Source of the DNA: Pararhizobium capsulatum DSM 1112
GTDB taxonomy: Bacteria > Pseudomonadota > Alphaproteobacteria > Rhizobiales > Rhizobiaceae
Assembly: GCF_030814475.1 (NCBI RefSeq)
Contig: NZ_JAUSVF010000001.1
Coordinates: forward strand, 1,075,001-1,139,000
DNA length: 64,000 bases
Reading direction: 5' to 3'
The notes below the pieces were generated by a model. It was given only the letters and a program-made list of their open reading frames with translations. It searched no databases and was not told the origin of the DNA. A program made the translations under genes and the position numbers. Each line of letters opens with the position of its first letter. Within the stretch, counting starts at the first letter, position 1. Positions 17,284-24,751 of this stretch are shown here, in pieces.

Positions 17284-18451
17284 ATTCGGATTTCAGATAG
17301 GCCTCGGCAAGCTCCGTCCAGAAGGCGGCACCGATCGGCAACAGGTCGTCGTTGAAGTTATAACCCGGATGATGCAGCGATTTTTCGTCGCCGGTCACGC
17401 GCGATCCCAGGAAGAAATAGGTGCCAGGGCGGCCGTCGAGCATATAGGCGAAGTCCTCGCTGCCCATGAACGGGCGCTCGAGATCGACGACATTTTCTAC
17501 GCCGGCAAAACGGACGGCGAGATCGCGCACGAAATCCGTCTCGGCCTTGTGGTTGATCGTCGCGTTGTAGCTGCGCAGATAATCGACCGTCGCCGTCATG
17601 CCGAAACTCTCTGCCTGATTTTCGGCGATGAGCCTTATACGTCGCTCCAGCTCATCCCGCACCTTCGGATCGAAAGAGCGGATACCAACAACGATCTCGG
17701 CACGCTCTGGAATGATGTTGCTGGCCGACCCGCTGTGGAAAGAGCCGACGGTGATGACGGACGGATCCATCGGGTGGATGTTGCGCGAGATAATGGATTG
17801 CAGCGCCATGACGATCGAGGCACCGCAGACGATCGGGTCCGCCGTCTCCTGTGGTTCTGCGCCATGGCCGCCACGACCATGCACGGTGATGCGGGCTTCA
17901 TCGACTGCCGCCATGATCGGGCCTTCGCGCAGCGCAAACTGGCCAAAGGGCAGGCCGGGCTCGTTGTGAAGGGCAAAGACGGCGTCGCAGGGGAACCTGT
18001 CGAAGAGGCCGTCATCCATCATCAGCTTGGCGCCGCCGAAGTTCTCCTCCGCCGGCTGGAAGATCAAGTGTACAGTGCCATCGAAATTCTTCCGCTCGGC
18101 AATTGCGCGCGCCGCACCGAGCAGCATAGTGGTGTGGCCGTCATGACCACAGGCATGCATCAGGCCCGGCGTCTTCGATGCATAATCGAGGCCGGTTTCC
18201 TCCAGGATCGGAAGTGCGTCCATATCGGCACGGATGCCGATTGAACGCTTGCTGGTGCCATTGGTCAGGGTCGCGACAAGCCCGGTTTTCGCCAGGCCGC
18301 GGGTCACTGTGTAGCCGAGTTTTTCGAGTTGGCCGGCAACGAAGTCCGAGGTGCGGAACTCTTCCAGTCCTAATTCAGGGTGGGCGTGCAGGTCGTGCCG
18401 GATGGCAACGAGTTCCGGCATGGCGTTGGTCAGGTTCACATTTGCATTCAT
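17282..18451 (-). CDS. M20-family amidohydrolase (hippurate hydrolase-like)
   Basis: A 389-residue metallopeptidase-fold amidohydrolase of the HipO/AmaA group that removes acyl groups from N-acyl amino acids. Metal-binding motifs are visible: RHDLHAHPELG, IRADMDALPI, HACGHDGHT, FQPAEE and HNEPGLP, with a dimerisation insert around HGRGGHGAEPQETADPI and a final SEDFAYM. The gene is the last of a five-gene minus-strand operon led by an amino-acid ABC transporter, which suggests that it trims an imported conjugated amino acid, perhaps acyl-arginine (inference). I use ATG 18451, one base after the permease stop. A TTG at 18484 would overlap the permease. Confidence 0.9.
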   Translation of the reverse strand: MNANVNLTNAMPELVAIRHDLHAHPELGLEEFRTSDFVAGQLEKLGYTVTRGLAKTGLVATLTNGTSKRSIGIRADMDALPILEETGLDYASKTPGLMHACGHDGHTTMLLGAARAIAERKNFDGTVHLIFQPAEENFGGAKLMMDDGLFDRFPCDAVFALHNEPGLPFGQFALREGPIMAAVDEARITVHGRGGHGAEPQETADPIVCGASIVMALQSIISRNIHPMDPSVITVGSFHSGSASNIIPERAEIVVGIRSFDPKVRDELERRIRLIAENQAESFGMTATVDYLRSYNATINHKAETDFVRDLAVRFAGVENVVDLERPFMGSEDFAYMLDGRPGTYFFLGSRVTGDEKSLHHPGYNFNDDLLPIGAAFWTELAEAYLKSE

Positions 18452-18452
18452 G

Positions 18453-19286
18453 TCAGGCACCACGGGTTGGTATGCGATTTTCAAGTTTGCGGAAGGCCAG
18501 GACGAGAATGCCCGTCAGGCACAGATAAATGAGTGCCAGCAGAAGCAGCGGTTCGTAGGTGAGAAAAGTATCCTGGCGAACCTTGGAGATGATGGCATAG
18601 ACGTCGAGTACGGTAATGGTTGCAACGAGGGGCGTCGACTTCAGCTGCAGCACGGTTTCGCCGGTCAGCGTCGGCAGTGCCCGATGGATGGCGCGCGGTA
18701 GCCAGATGCGGCGAAAGACGGTCCAGCGGCTCATGCCGAAGGCACGTGCGGCTTCCAGTTCGCCCGCCGGCACCCCGGCAAAGGCGCCGCGCATGACTTC
18801 ACCTTCATAGGCAGCAAAGGAGATCGTAAGCGCCGCCACCCCATAGGGCCAGGATTCGCGTAAGTACGGCCACAGGAAAGAGCTGCGGATTGCCGGAAAC
18901 TGCGGGAAGAGCGAACCAAGGCCGTAATAGAGCAGCCAGAGCTGGAGAAGCAGCGGCGTGCCACGAATGATCGTGCAGAACGTCTTGGCAAACGCCTTCA
19001 GCGGCCATGGTCCGGTGACCTGGACAAGCCCGAGCGGCACGGCAAGAAGGAAGCCGAGAATCGAGGTGCTGAACAGCATGGCCAGCGTCACGACGATGCC
19101 CCAGCCAAGCTTCGGCAGATATTGCGGCAGCCAGTCCCAGCGCATGGACCAGCTGACGTAGACGACCAGCGTTGCAAAGATTGCCATCAGCAAGATGCGG
19201 TGCGGCTGGAAGAAACTCTCAGCAGTCGGCAGGTCCTCCGGCGTAAATGCCAGGGCGTGGGTCGTCTCGGGTGCAGGACTTGTCAT
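18453..19286 (-). CDS. Polar amino-acid ABC transporter permease (HisM-like)
   Basis: A 277-residue inner-membrane permease. After a polar N-terminus of about 30 residues come several hydrophobic helices. The EAA loop that docks with the ATPase reads GELEAARAFGMSRWTVFRRI, typical of the HisM/GlnP family, and TIIRGTPLLLQLWLLYYG is the family first signature. Start ATG 19286 overlaps the stop of the partner permease as ATGA, so the two are translationally coupled and probably form a heterodimer. Confidence 0.93.
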   Translation of the reverse strand: MTSPAPETTHALAFTPEDLPTAESFFQPHRILLMAIFATLVVYVSWSMRWDWLPQYLPKLGWGIVVTLAMLFSTSILGFLLAVPLGLVQVTGPWPLKAFAKTFCTIIRGTPLLLQLWLLYYGLGSLFPQFPAIRSSFLWPYLRESWPYGVAALTISFAAYEGEVMRGAFAGVPAGELEAARAFGMSRWTVFRRIWLPRAIHRALPTLTGETVLQLKSTPLVATITVLDVYAIISKVRQDTFLTYEPLLLLALIYLCLTGILVLAFRKLENRIPTRGA

Positions 19287-20011
19287 GCGGCCTCCGCCAG
19301 GCCACGGCGGGCGCGCCGCTCAATGATGCTGATGAAGACGTTCGAGACGAGTGTCAGGGCGAGATAGAGTACACCGGCCGCGCAGAAGAACAGGAGATAG
19401 GCCTTGGTCGTTCCGGCTGCCTGCCGCGTCACGAGCGTCAATTCCGAGAAGCCGACGACTGCGAGCAGCGCGGTATCCTTGGTTGCGATGAGCCAGAGAT
19501 TGGAAAGACCGGGAATGGCGTAGGGCAGCATCGCCGGCAGGGTGATGCGGGTCATCACCTTGACGGGGGACATGCCGAAGGCGCGCGCCGCTTCGATCTG
19601 CCCCGAAGGCACCGCCTTGATCGCGCCGCGCAGCACCTCGGTCGAATAGGCACCCTGCACCACCCCGATGACGAAGATACCGGCGGCAAGACCGCTGATG
19701 TCGACGGCGGGAAGGCCGGCCAAGCCCATGAACTGGTTTATGAGGTCGGTGCCGGCATAATAGAGCAGCAGGATCAGCACGAGCTCCGGCACGGCCCGCA
19801 CGATCGTCGTGTAGCATTCGAGAAGGTCGCGCAGGATCGGGCCGCCATAGAGCTTGCCGAAGGCGCCGCCCACACCCAGCAGCAGGCCCAGCGAATAACC
19901 GCCGATGGCAATCTGGATCGAATTGATCAGGCCGGAGAGCAGCACGCTACCCCAGCCGGGCGGCGAGAGCGCAAGCAGGCTCCAATTGATGAAGGGTGCA
20001 GGATCGGCCAT
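19283..20011 (-). CDS. Polar amino-acid ABC transporter permease (HisQ-like)
   Basis: A 242-residue permease starting MADPAPFINW. Signatures are TTIVRAVPELVLILLLYY and the EAA loop GQIEAARAFGMSPVKVMTRI, with about five membrane helices. An open frame continues another 118 codons upstream, but that part is the wrong-frame reading of the binding-protein gene and a GC-rich hairpin repeat, so I start at ATG 20011. It partners the HisM-like subunit that overlaps its stop. Confidence 0.93.
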   Translation of the reverse strand: MADPAPFINWSLLALSPPGWGSVLLSGLINSIQIAIGGYSLGLLLGVGGAFGKLYGGPILRDLLECYTTIVRAVPELVLILLLYYAGTDLINQFMGLAGLPAVDISGLAAGIFVIGVVQGAYSTEVLRGAIKAVPSGQIEAARAFGMSPVKVMTRITLPAMLPYAIPGLSNLWLIATKDTALLAVVGFSELTLVTRQAAGTTKAYLLFFCAAGVLYLALTLVSNVFISIIERRARRGLAEAA

Positions 20012-20024
20012 CAGGTCCTCAAAT

Positions 20025-20165
20025 CGGGGGCTGACACCCCCCCTCAAGAGGGGGTATTGTTCTTTTCTCGAAGCGGCTTCGACGCTGGTTGCTAGTCTCC
20101 CCCCTCCCCCCTTGGGGGGGAGATGTCCCGAAGGGGCAGAGGGGGTAACCCTCCGCCGGCGCGGG
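20025..20165. repeat. Hairpin-rich intergenic repeat inside the ABC operon
   Basis: The gap between binding-protein and permease genes contains poly-C/poly-G palindromes. ACCCCCCCTC with GAGGGGGT lies near 20034-20057, and CTCCCCCC with GGGGGGGAG near 20098-20122, followed by a segment with AGATGTCCCGAAGGGGCAGA. The style matches GC-rich dispersed repeats found between genes in rhizobia and agrobacteria (recognised from memory, not searched). In the operon's direction it lies after the binding-protein gene, where such hairpins usually raise the level of the upstream mRNA relative to the permeases. Confidence 0.65.
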
Positions 20166-20175
20166 GCGAGAACCA

Positions 20176-20958
20176 TCAACCGCCGTAGATGTCGAAGTCG
20201 AAATACTTCTTGGAGAAGGTGTCGTAGGTGCCGTTCTCGCGGATCGCCTTGATGGCAGCGTTGAGCTTGCCCTTCAGCTCGTCTTCGCCCTTGCGGATGC
20301 CGATGCCGACGCCGGCGCCGAGGATGGCCGGGTCGTCCTTGACCATGCCTTCGAGTTCGCAGCAATCCTTGCCCTGGTCGCTCTTGAGGAAGGCGTCGAG
20401 CGCGATCGAGTCTGCCTGAACGGCATCGAGACGTCCGGCGGCGAGGTCCTGGTTGGCCTCGTCCTGGGTCTGGTATTCCTTCACCGTCGCGCCGTTCTCA
20501 CCGAAGTACTTGTTGGCATAGACCTGGTGGACGGTGGAGACCTGCACGCCGATCGTCTTGCCGGACAGGCCTTCAGGGGTCGGCTCGAACTTGGCGCCCT
20601 TGGCACCGATGACGCCGGTCGGGGTGTTGTAGTACTTGTCGGAAAAATCGATGGTCTTCAGGCGTTCGTCGGTGATCGACATGGAGCCGATGATGATGTC
20701 GATCTTCTTGGAGGTCAACGCCGGAATGATGCCGTCCCAGGCAACAGGCGTGATGACGCAGTCGAGCTTGGCTTCTGCGCAGACGGCCTTCTGGAAGTCG
20801 ACTTCCCAGCCCTCCCAGTTGCCGGAGGCGTCCGGCGAGGTAAAGGGCGGGTAGGGTTCGGCGGCAAAGCCGACCTTGATCTGTTCGGCATGGGCGAGCG
20901 CGCCACCTGAAATTCCGATTGCTGCGGCCAGCGCGATCACTTTCAATGTCTTATGCAT
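20176..20958 (-). CDS. Periplasmic amino-acid-binding protein of an ABC transporter
   Basis: A 260-residue type II solute-binding protein of the HisJ/ArtJ family. The signal peptide covers about residues 1-24 (HKTLKVIALAAAIG to ALAHA). The mature start EQIKVGFAAEPYPPF is the usual first strand, followed by GWEVDFQKAVCAE, DGIIPALTSKKIDIIIGSMSI (which lines the ligand cleft), TIGVQVSTVHQVY and RLDAVQADS. These features suit arginine, ornithine, histidine or opines. Start ATG 20958 has AGGGAA upstream. The adjacent arginine-transaminase genes favour arginine or an arginine derivative as ligand (inference). Confidence 0.93.
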   Translation of the reverse strand: MHKTLKVIALAAAIGISGGALAHAEQIKVGFAAEPYPPFTSPDASGNWEGWEVDFQKAVCAEAKLDCVITPVAWDGIIPALTSKKIDIIIGSMSITDERLKTIDFSDKYYNTPTGVIGAKGAKFEPTPEGLSGKTIGVQVSTVHQVYANKYFGENGATVKEYQTQDEANQDLAAGRLDAVQADSIALDAFLKSDQGKDCCELEGMVKDDPAILGAGVGIGIRKGEDELKGKLNAAIKAIRENGTYDTFSKKYFDFDIYGG

Positions 20959-20988
20959 GCTGTTTCCCTTGTTTTGGTTGTTGAGCAT

Positions 20989-21762
20989 TCAATGGATGGA
21001 GCTGATGAAGCGCTTCAGGCGCTCGGATTTCGGTGCACCGAAGATTTCGTCGGGCGGCCCCTGTTCTTCGATTTTGCCCTGCGCCAGGAAGACGATGTGA
21101 TTGGCAACCTCGCGGGCAAACTTCATCTCGTGGGTGACAAGGATCATCGTGCGCTTTTCCTTGGCAAGATCGCCGATGACCGCGAGCACTTCGCCGACGA
21201 GTTCCGGGTCGAGCGCGGAGGTCGGCTCGTCGAACAGCATGACCAGCGGCTGGATGGCGAGCGCCCTCGCTATTGCCGCGCGCTGCTGCTGGCCGCCGGA
21301 GAGGAAGGCGGGATAGGCATCGCGCTTCTCAAAAAGCCCCACCCGGCGCAGAAGCGCTTCGCCCGTCGCGATTGCCTCGTCCTTCGGCCGTCCGAGCACA
21401 TGCACCGGCGCTTCGATGACGTTTTGCAGGATGGTCATGTGCTGCCAGAGATTGAAGCTCTGGAAAACCATGCCGAGTTGCGAGCGCAGGCGCTCGACCT
21501 GCTTGCGGTCGGAAGGTGCCAGCCCGCCACGTCCATCCTTCTTCATGGCAATGGTTTCGCCATGGATGGAGACCGAGCCTGCCGTTGGCAGTTCGAGCAT
21601 GTTGATGCAGCGAAGAAGGGTGGATTTTCCCGAGCCGCTGCCGCCGATGATGGCGATGACGTCGCCCTGGTTCGCGGTCAGCGAAACACCTTTCAAAACC
21701 TCCAGCGGACCGAAACGTTTGTGCAGGTCGGTGACCGCAATCGCCTGGGCTGGATCCGTCAT
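20989..21762 (-). CDS. Polar amino-acid ABC transporter ATPase (HisP/GlnQ family)
   Basis: A 257-residue ATPase with Walker A GGSGSGKST, Q-loop GMVFQSFNLWQHMT, signature LSGGQQQR, Walker B VMLFDEPTSALD and the switch histidine in LVTHEM. It energises the permease pair encoded downstream. ATG 21762 is chosen because the protein family begins there; the frame is open 31 codons further, across a perfect palindrome that is more likely regulatory. As the first gene of the minus-strand operon, it faces the divergent guanidino-enzyme operon across about 210 bases. Confidence 0.95.
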   Translation of the reverse strand: MTDPAQAIAVTDLHKRFGPLEVLKGVSLTANQGDVIAIIGGSGSGKSTLLRCINMLELPTAGSVSIHGETIAMKKDGRGGLAPSDRKQVERLRSQLGMVFQSFNLWQHMTILQNVIEAPVHVLGRPKDEAIATGEALLRRVGLFEKRDAYPAFLSGGQQQRAAIARALAIQPLVMLFDEPTSALDPELVGEVLAVIGDLAKEKRTMILVTHEMKFAREVANHIVFLAQGKIEEQGPPDEIFGAPKSERLKRFISSIH

Positions 21763-21771
21763 AAAAACGCT

Positions 21772-21789
21772 GTCCCGTTGCAACGGGAC
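21772..21789. promoter_or_regulatory. 18-bp perfect palindrome, candidate operator
   Basis: GTCCCGTTGCAACGGGAC is its own reverse complement. It ends 9 bases before the ATG of the ABC ATPase gene in the divergent promoter region. Its size and symmetry fit a TetR-family operator, and a TetR gene lies in the divergent operon. It could also act as an RNA hairpin masking the ribosome site. Confidence 0.55.
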
Positions 21790-21971
21790 GTCGGCACTGG
21801 CTGCATGAAAACAGTTCCCCTGGTTTTCTTTTCGTGCGGCATTTTTGCCTGTCACGCTGTTCCATGAAGCTCATCGTGGCACTTGTGCAGAAATTATTCA
21901 ACCGTATAATAACGCGACCGCTGCTTTTTTGGCAGCCCCGCCAATGATTATTTTTCCAACAGGAGTAGACG

Positions 21972-22850
21972 ATGACGGCATACGGTTCGCAGGAAATGTC
22001 GGCCAATCTGATGCGCGTTCTGATGCGCCGGCCGGGTGCGAGCCTGACGGGCGCGGATGCAGCCGAGTGGCACTACGGCCCGACCTTCAACGGCGAAAAG
22101 GCCGTTCGCCAATATGCCGAATTCGCAGCTTACATCGAAAAGTCGGGCGCCGAAATCCTCTGGCTGGAAGATAAAGGGGACGGCTTGGCCGACGCCATGT
22201 TCACCCATGATCCGTCGTTGATGACCGATCACGGCGCGGTCATCCTGCGCATGGGCAAGCCGCTGCGCGAAAAGGAACCGGCCCTGCACGAAGCCACCTA
22301 CAAGAAGGCCGGCATCCCGATCCTCGGGCGAATCACCTCGCCGGGCACGGTCGAAGGCGGAGACTGCATTTGGCTCGATGCCGAAACATTGATCGTCGGA
22401 CGCGGCGTGCGCACCAACGAGGAAGGCATCGCCCAGCTTTCTGAAATTCTGGAGCCGCATGGCATTACCGTGCTAGGCTACGATCTGCCACTCTGGCAGG
22501 GTGAAGAAGCCTGCCTGCATCTGATGTCGGTCATGAGCCCGCTCTCGGCCGATCTGGCGCTGGTCTTCACGCCGCTCTTGCCAGCATCCTTCTACCTGCT
22601 CCTGAAGGAATGGGGCATCACCATGGTCGAGGCGCCTGCCGATGAGTTCCACACCAGCAACGGCCTCAGCCTTAACGTGCTGCCGGTGCGGCCGCGGGAA
22701 GTGATCATGGTCGAGGGTTTTCCCAAGACCAAGGCGGCGATGGAAGCGGCGGGCTGCACCGTCACCACTTTCGAGGCCGATGCGCTGTGCATCGCCTGCG
22801 AGGGCGGCCCGACCTGCCTGACACGCCCAGTTCTGCGGCGCGATCAATGA
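21972..22850 (+). CDS. Arginine deiminase-superfamily (dimethylarginine dimethylaminohydrolase-like) enzyme
   Basis: A 292-residue guanidine-modifying enzyme. The fold is recognisable from VLMRRPG at the N-terminus, FTHDPSLM (an Asp-containing substrate loop), TVEGGDCIWLD, GVRTNEEG, the catalytic-histidine region CLHLMSVMSPLS, and the C-terminal nucleophile Cys282 in EGGPTCLTRP. Family members hydrolyse arginine, methylated arginines or related guanidino compounds to a ureido product; the exact substrate is unknown. GGAG lies 8 bases before the ATG. Its stop overlaps the TetR start (ATGA). Confidence 0.87.
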   Translation: MTAYGSQEMSANLMRVLMRRPGASLTGADAAEWHYGPTFNGEKAVRQYAEFAAYIEKSGAEILWLEDKGDGLADAMFTHDPSLMTDHGAVILRMGKPLREKEPALHEATYKKAGIPILGRITSPGTVEGGDCIWLDAETLIVGRGVRTNEEGIAQLSEILEPHGITVLGYDLPLWQGEEACLHLMSVMSPLSADLALVFTPLLPASFYLLLKEWGITMVEAPADEFHTSNGLSLNVLPVRPREVIMVEGFPKTKAAMEAAGCTVTTFEADALCIACEGGPTCLTRPVLRRDQ

Positions 22851-23539
22851 TACGGCGCCCGTTCCATCGCGCCCCGGAGGGGGAGCGCCGGCAGGAACTG
22901 ATCGAGGCCACGCTCGACTGCATTGCAGAGTTGGGCCTGAAGGGCGCGACGGTTCGGCAGATTGCCCTGCGCGCCGGCGTCACCGCCGGGCTGGTGCGTC
23001 ATTATTTCGATTCCAAGGACCAGATGGTCGCCGATGCCTACAGGCTGGTGCTGTCCACATTCGCGGCAAAGGCCGTGGACATAGAGGGGGATGCGCGTAC
23101 GCGGCTTTGCCGGTTCATCGCGCTCAACCTGACCGCACCCGTGGCCAATGCCCGCAGCCTGTCGCTCTGGGCGTCGTTCATCAGTCATGTGCGCGTCGAT
23201 CCGGTTCTGGCTGCCATCCATCGTGAGGGCTATCTGGGCTTCCGCAATGATCTGCAGGCGCTGATCGCCGACGTGTTGAATGCCGAAGGCCGCCCTTATG
23301 CCGAGAGCGAATGCAGGCGGTTATCGATCGCGATCAACGGCATAATCGATGGCCTCTGGCTTGAAGGCTGCCTTGCAGGAGAACTGTTTGCGGAAACGGA
23401 GCTGGTCTCCATCGCGCTGAACTCAGCCGAGGCATTGCTCGGCCTGCCGCTGGGCTCCTATGAGCCCGGTTCAAATGAAAAAGACGGCACCGCCAGTGCC
23501 TTGCGGCTGCCGGAAGGCGCCGACGTGCATGAAGAGTAG
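22847..23539 (+). CDS. TetR-family transcriptional regulator (BetI-like)
   Basis: A 230-residue repressor-type regulator. The N-terminal helix-turn-helix is in GATVRQIALRAGVTAGLVRHYFDSKDQ, and the remaining helical domain with SLWASFISHVRVDP and INGIIDGLWLEG resembles BetI, which senses a small metabolite. It sits inside the guanidino operon, coupled by ATGA to the gene before it and 9 bases from the gene after. A local role in controlling this operon and the divergent transporter is likely, with the palindrome at 21772 as a candidate site. Confidence 0.9.
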   Translation: MIRRPFHRAPEGERRQELIEATLDCIAELGLKGATVRQIALRAGVTAGLVRHYFDSKDQMVADAYRLVLSTFAAKAVDIEGDARTRLCRFIALNLTAPVANARSLSLWASFISHVRVDPVLAAIHREGYLGFRNDLQALIADVLNAEGRPYAESECRRLSIAINGIIDGLWLEGCLAGELFAETELVSIALNSAEALLGLPLGSYEPGSNEKDGTASALRLPEGADVHEE

Positions 23540-23548
23540 GACAATTCC

Positions 23549-24751
23549 ATGCGTTACTCATCGATCACCGAACGCTTGGCGGATCTCGGTTCCGGCAAAT
23601 GGGCGCTGCATATCCGCGCCCGGCAGTTGAAGGCGAGCGGTGCCGATATCATTGAGCTGACGATCGGCGAGCCCGATCTGCCGCCGGATGCGGCGCTTCT
23701 GGCCGAAGCGCAGCGCGCCATGAATGCCGGTCGCTATCGTTACTCCAACGGCCGCGGCGAGCCGCCGGTCGTGGCGGCACTCGCCGCGCGCTATGCCAGG
23801 CGCCGCGCCGATGTCACCGCCGAAAACGTGCTCTGCTTTCCCGGCACCCAGACAGCGCTCTTCGCCGTCATGCTGGGGTTGACCGAGGCGGGAGATGGCG
23901 TGCTCGTCGGTGATCCGCTTTACGCGACCTATGAGGGCGTCATCCGCTCGACCGGTGCGCATCAGGTGATCGTTCCGCTGAGGGCCGAGCATGGATTCCA
24001 CATGCAGGCCGCCGATCTCGAAAAGGCGATCACGCCGGATTGCCGGGTTCTGCTTCTCAACACACCCCACAACCCGACCGGCGCCGTGCTGACGAAAGAG
24101 GATATCGCTGCGATCGGCGAAGTCTGCCGCAAGCACGATCTCTGGATCGTCTGCGACGAAGTTTACGAAGAGCTGATCTTCGACGGCGTCTTCGCGTCGC
24201 CCTTCGACATGCCGGAACTGGCCGAGCGGACCATCGTGGTTTCCTCAATTTCCAAGTCCCATGCCGCGCCGGGCTTCCGCAGCGGCTGGGCGATCGGACC
24301 GGCGGAATTTGCCAACCGGCTGTTGCCGGTCTCGGAAACCATGCTCTTCGGCGTTCAGCCTTTCATTGCCGACATGACAGCCTATGCGCTGACCCATGAG
24401 ATCGGCACCTCGGCCGCCATGCGTGTTTCCTATCGCAGTCGCGCTGCCCGGATCGTTGCAGCGCTTGAAGATGCGCCGGGCGTCATGGCCTTGCCGCCGG
24501 AGGCGGGCATGTTCATCCTCTTGGATGTCAGCGCAACGGGGATGAGCGGTGAAGCCTTCGCCTGGAAACTTCTGGAGGAGGAGGGGGTTGCTGTCATGCC
24601 CGGCTCTTCCTTTGGCGAGGAAGCGGCCAGTTATGTGCGCGTCAGCCTGACGGTGCCCGAGCAGGCGATCGATGAAGCCTGTAATCGAATCACCCGGCTG
24701 GCGGTCCGGCTCTCGGGCGGGCAAGGTTTATTGAAGGAGTGCCAGGCATGA
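23549..24751 (+). CDS. aruH: PLP aminotransferase, probable arginine--pyruvate transaminase
   Basis: A 400-residue class I/II aminotransferase: IELTIGEPDLPPD at the N-terminus, NTPHNPTGAVL, CDEVYEELIFDG, the Schiff-base lysine Lys236 in SSISKSHAAPGFRSGW, and a C-terminal YVRVSLTVPE arginine. It is directly coupled to a ThDP decarboxylase of the AruI type; that pair defines the arginine transaminase route, where arginine and pyruvate give 2-ketoarginine and alanine. The aruH name rests on this pairing as well as overall resemblance. Confidence 0.82.
   Translation: MRYSSITERLADLGSGKWALHIRARQLKASGADIIELTIGEPDLPPDAALLAEAQRAMNAGRYRYSNGRGEPPVVAALAARYARRRADVTAENVLCFPGTQTALFAVMLGLTEAGDGVLVGDPLYATYEGVIRSTGAHQVIVPLRAEHGFHMQAADLEKAITPDCRVLLLNTPHNPTGAVLTKEDIAAIGEVCRKHDLWIVCDEVYEELIFDGVFASPFDMPELAERTIVVSSISKSHAAPGFRSGWAIGPAEFANRLLPVSETMLFGVQPFIADMTAYALTHEIGTSAAMRVSYRSRAARIVAALEDAPGVMALPPEAGMFILLDVSATGMSGEAFAWKLLEEEGVAVMPGSSFGEEAASYVRVSLTVPEQAIDEACNRITRLAVRLSGGQGLLKECQA

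Noticed and set aside
20012..20365. 118-codon N-terminal extension of the HisQ-like permease
   Set aside because: It reads the wrong frame of the binding-protein gene and a hairpin repeat; the permease family starts at ATG 20011.
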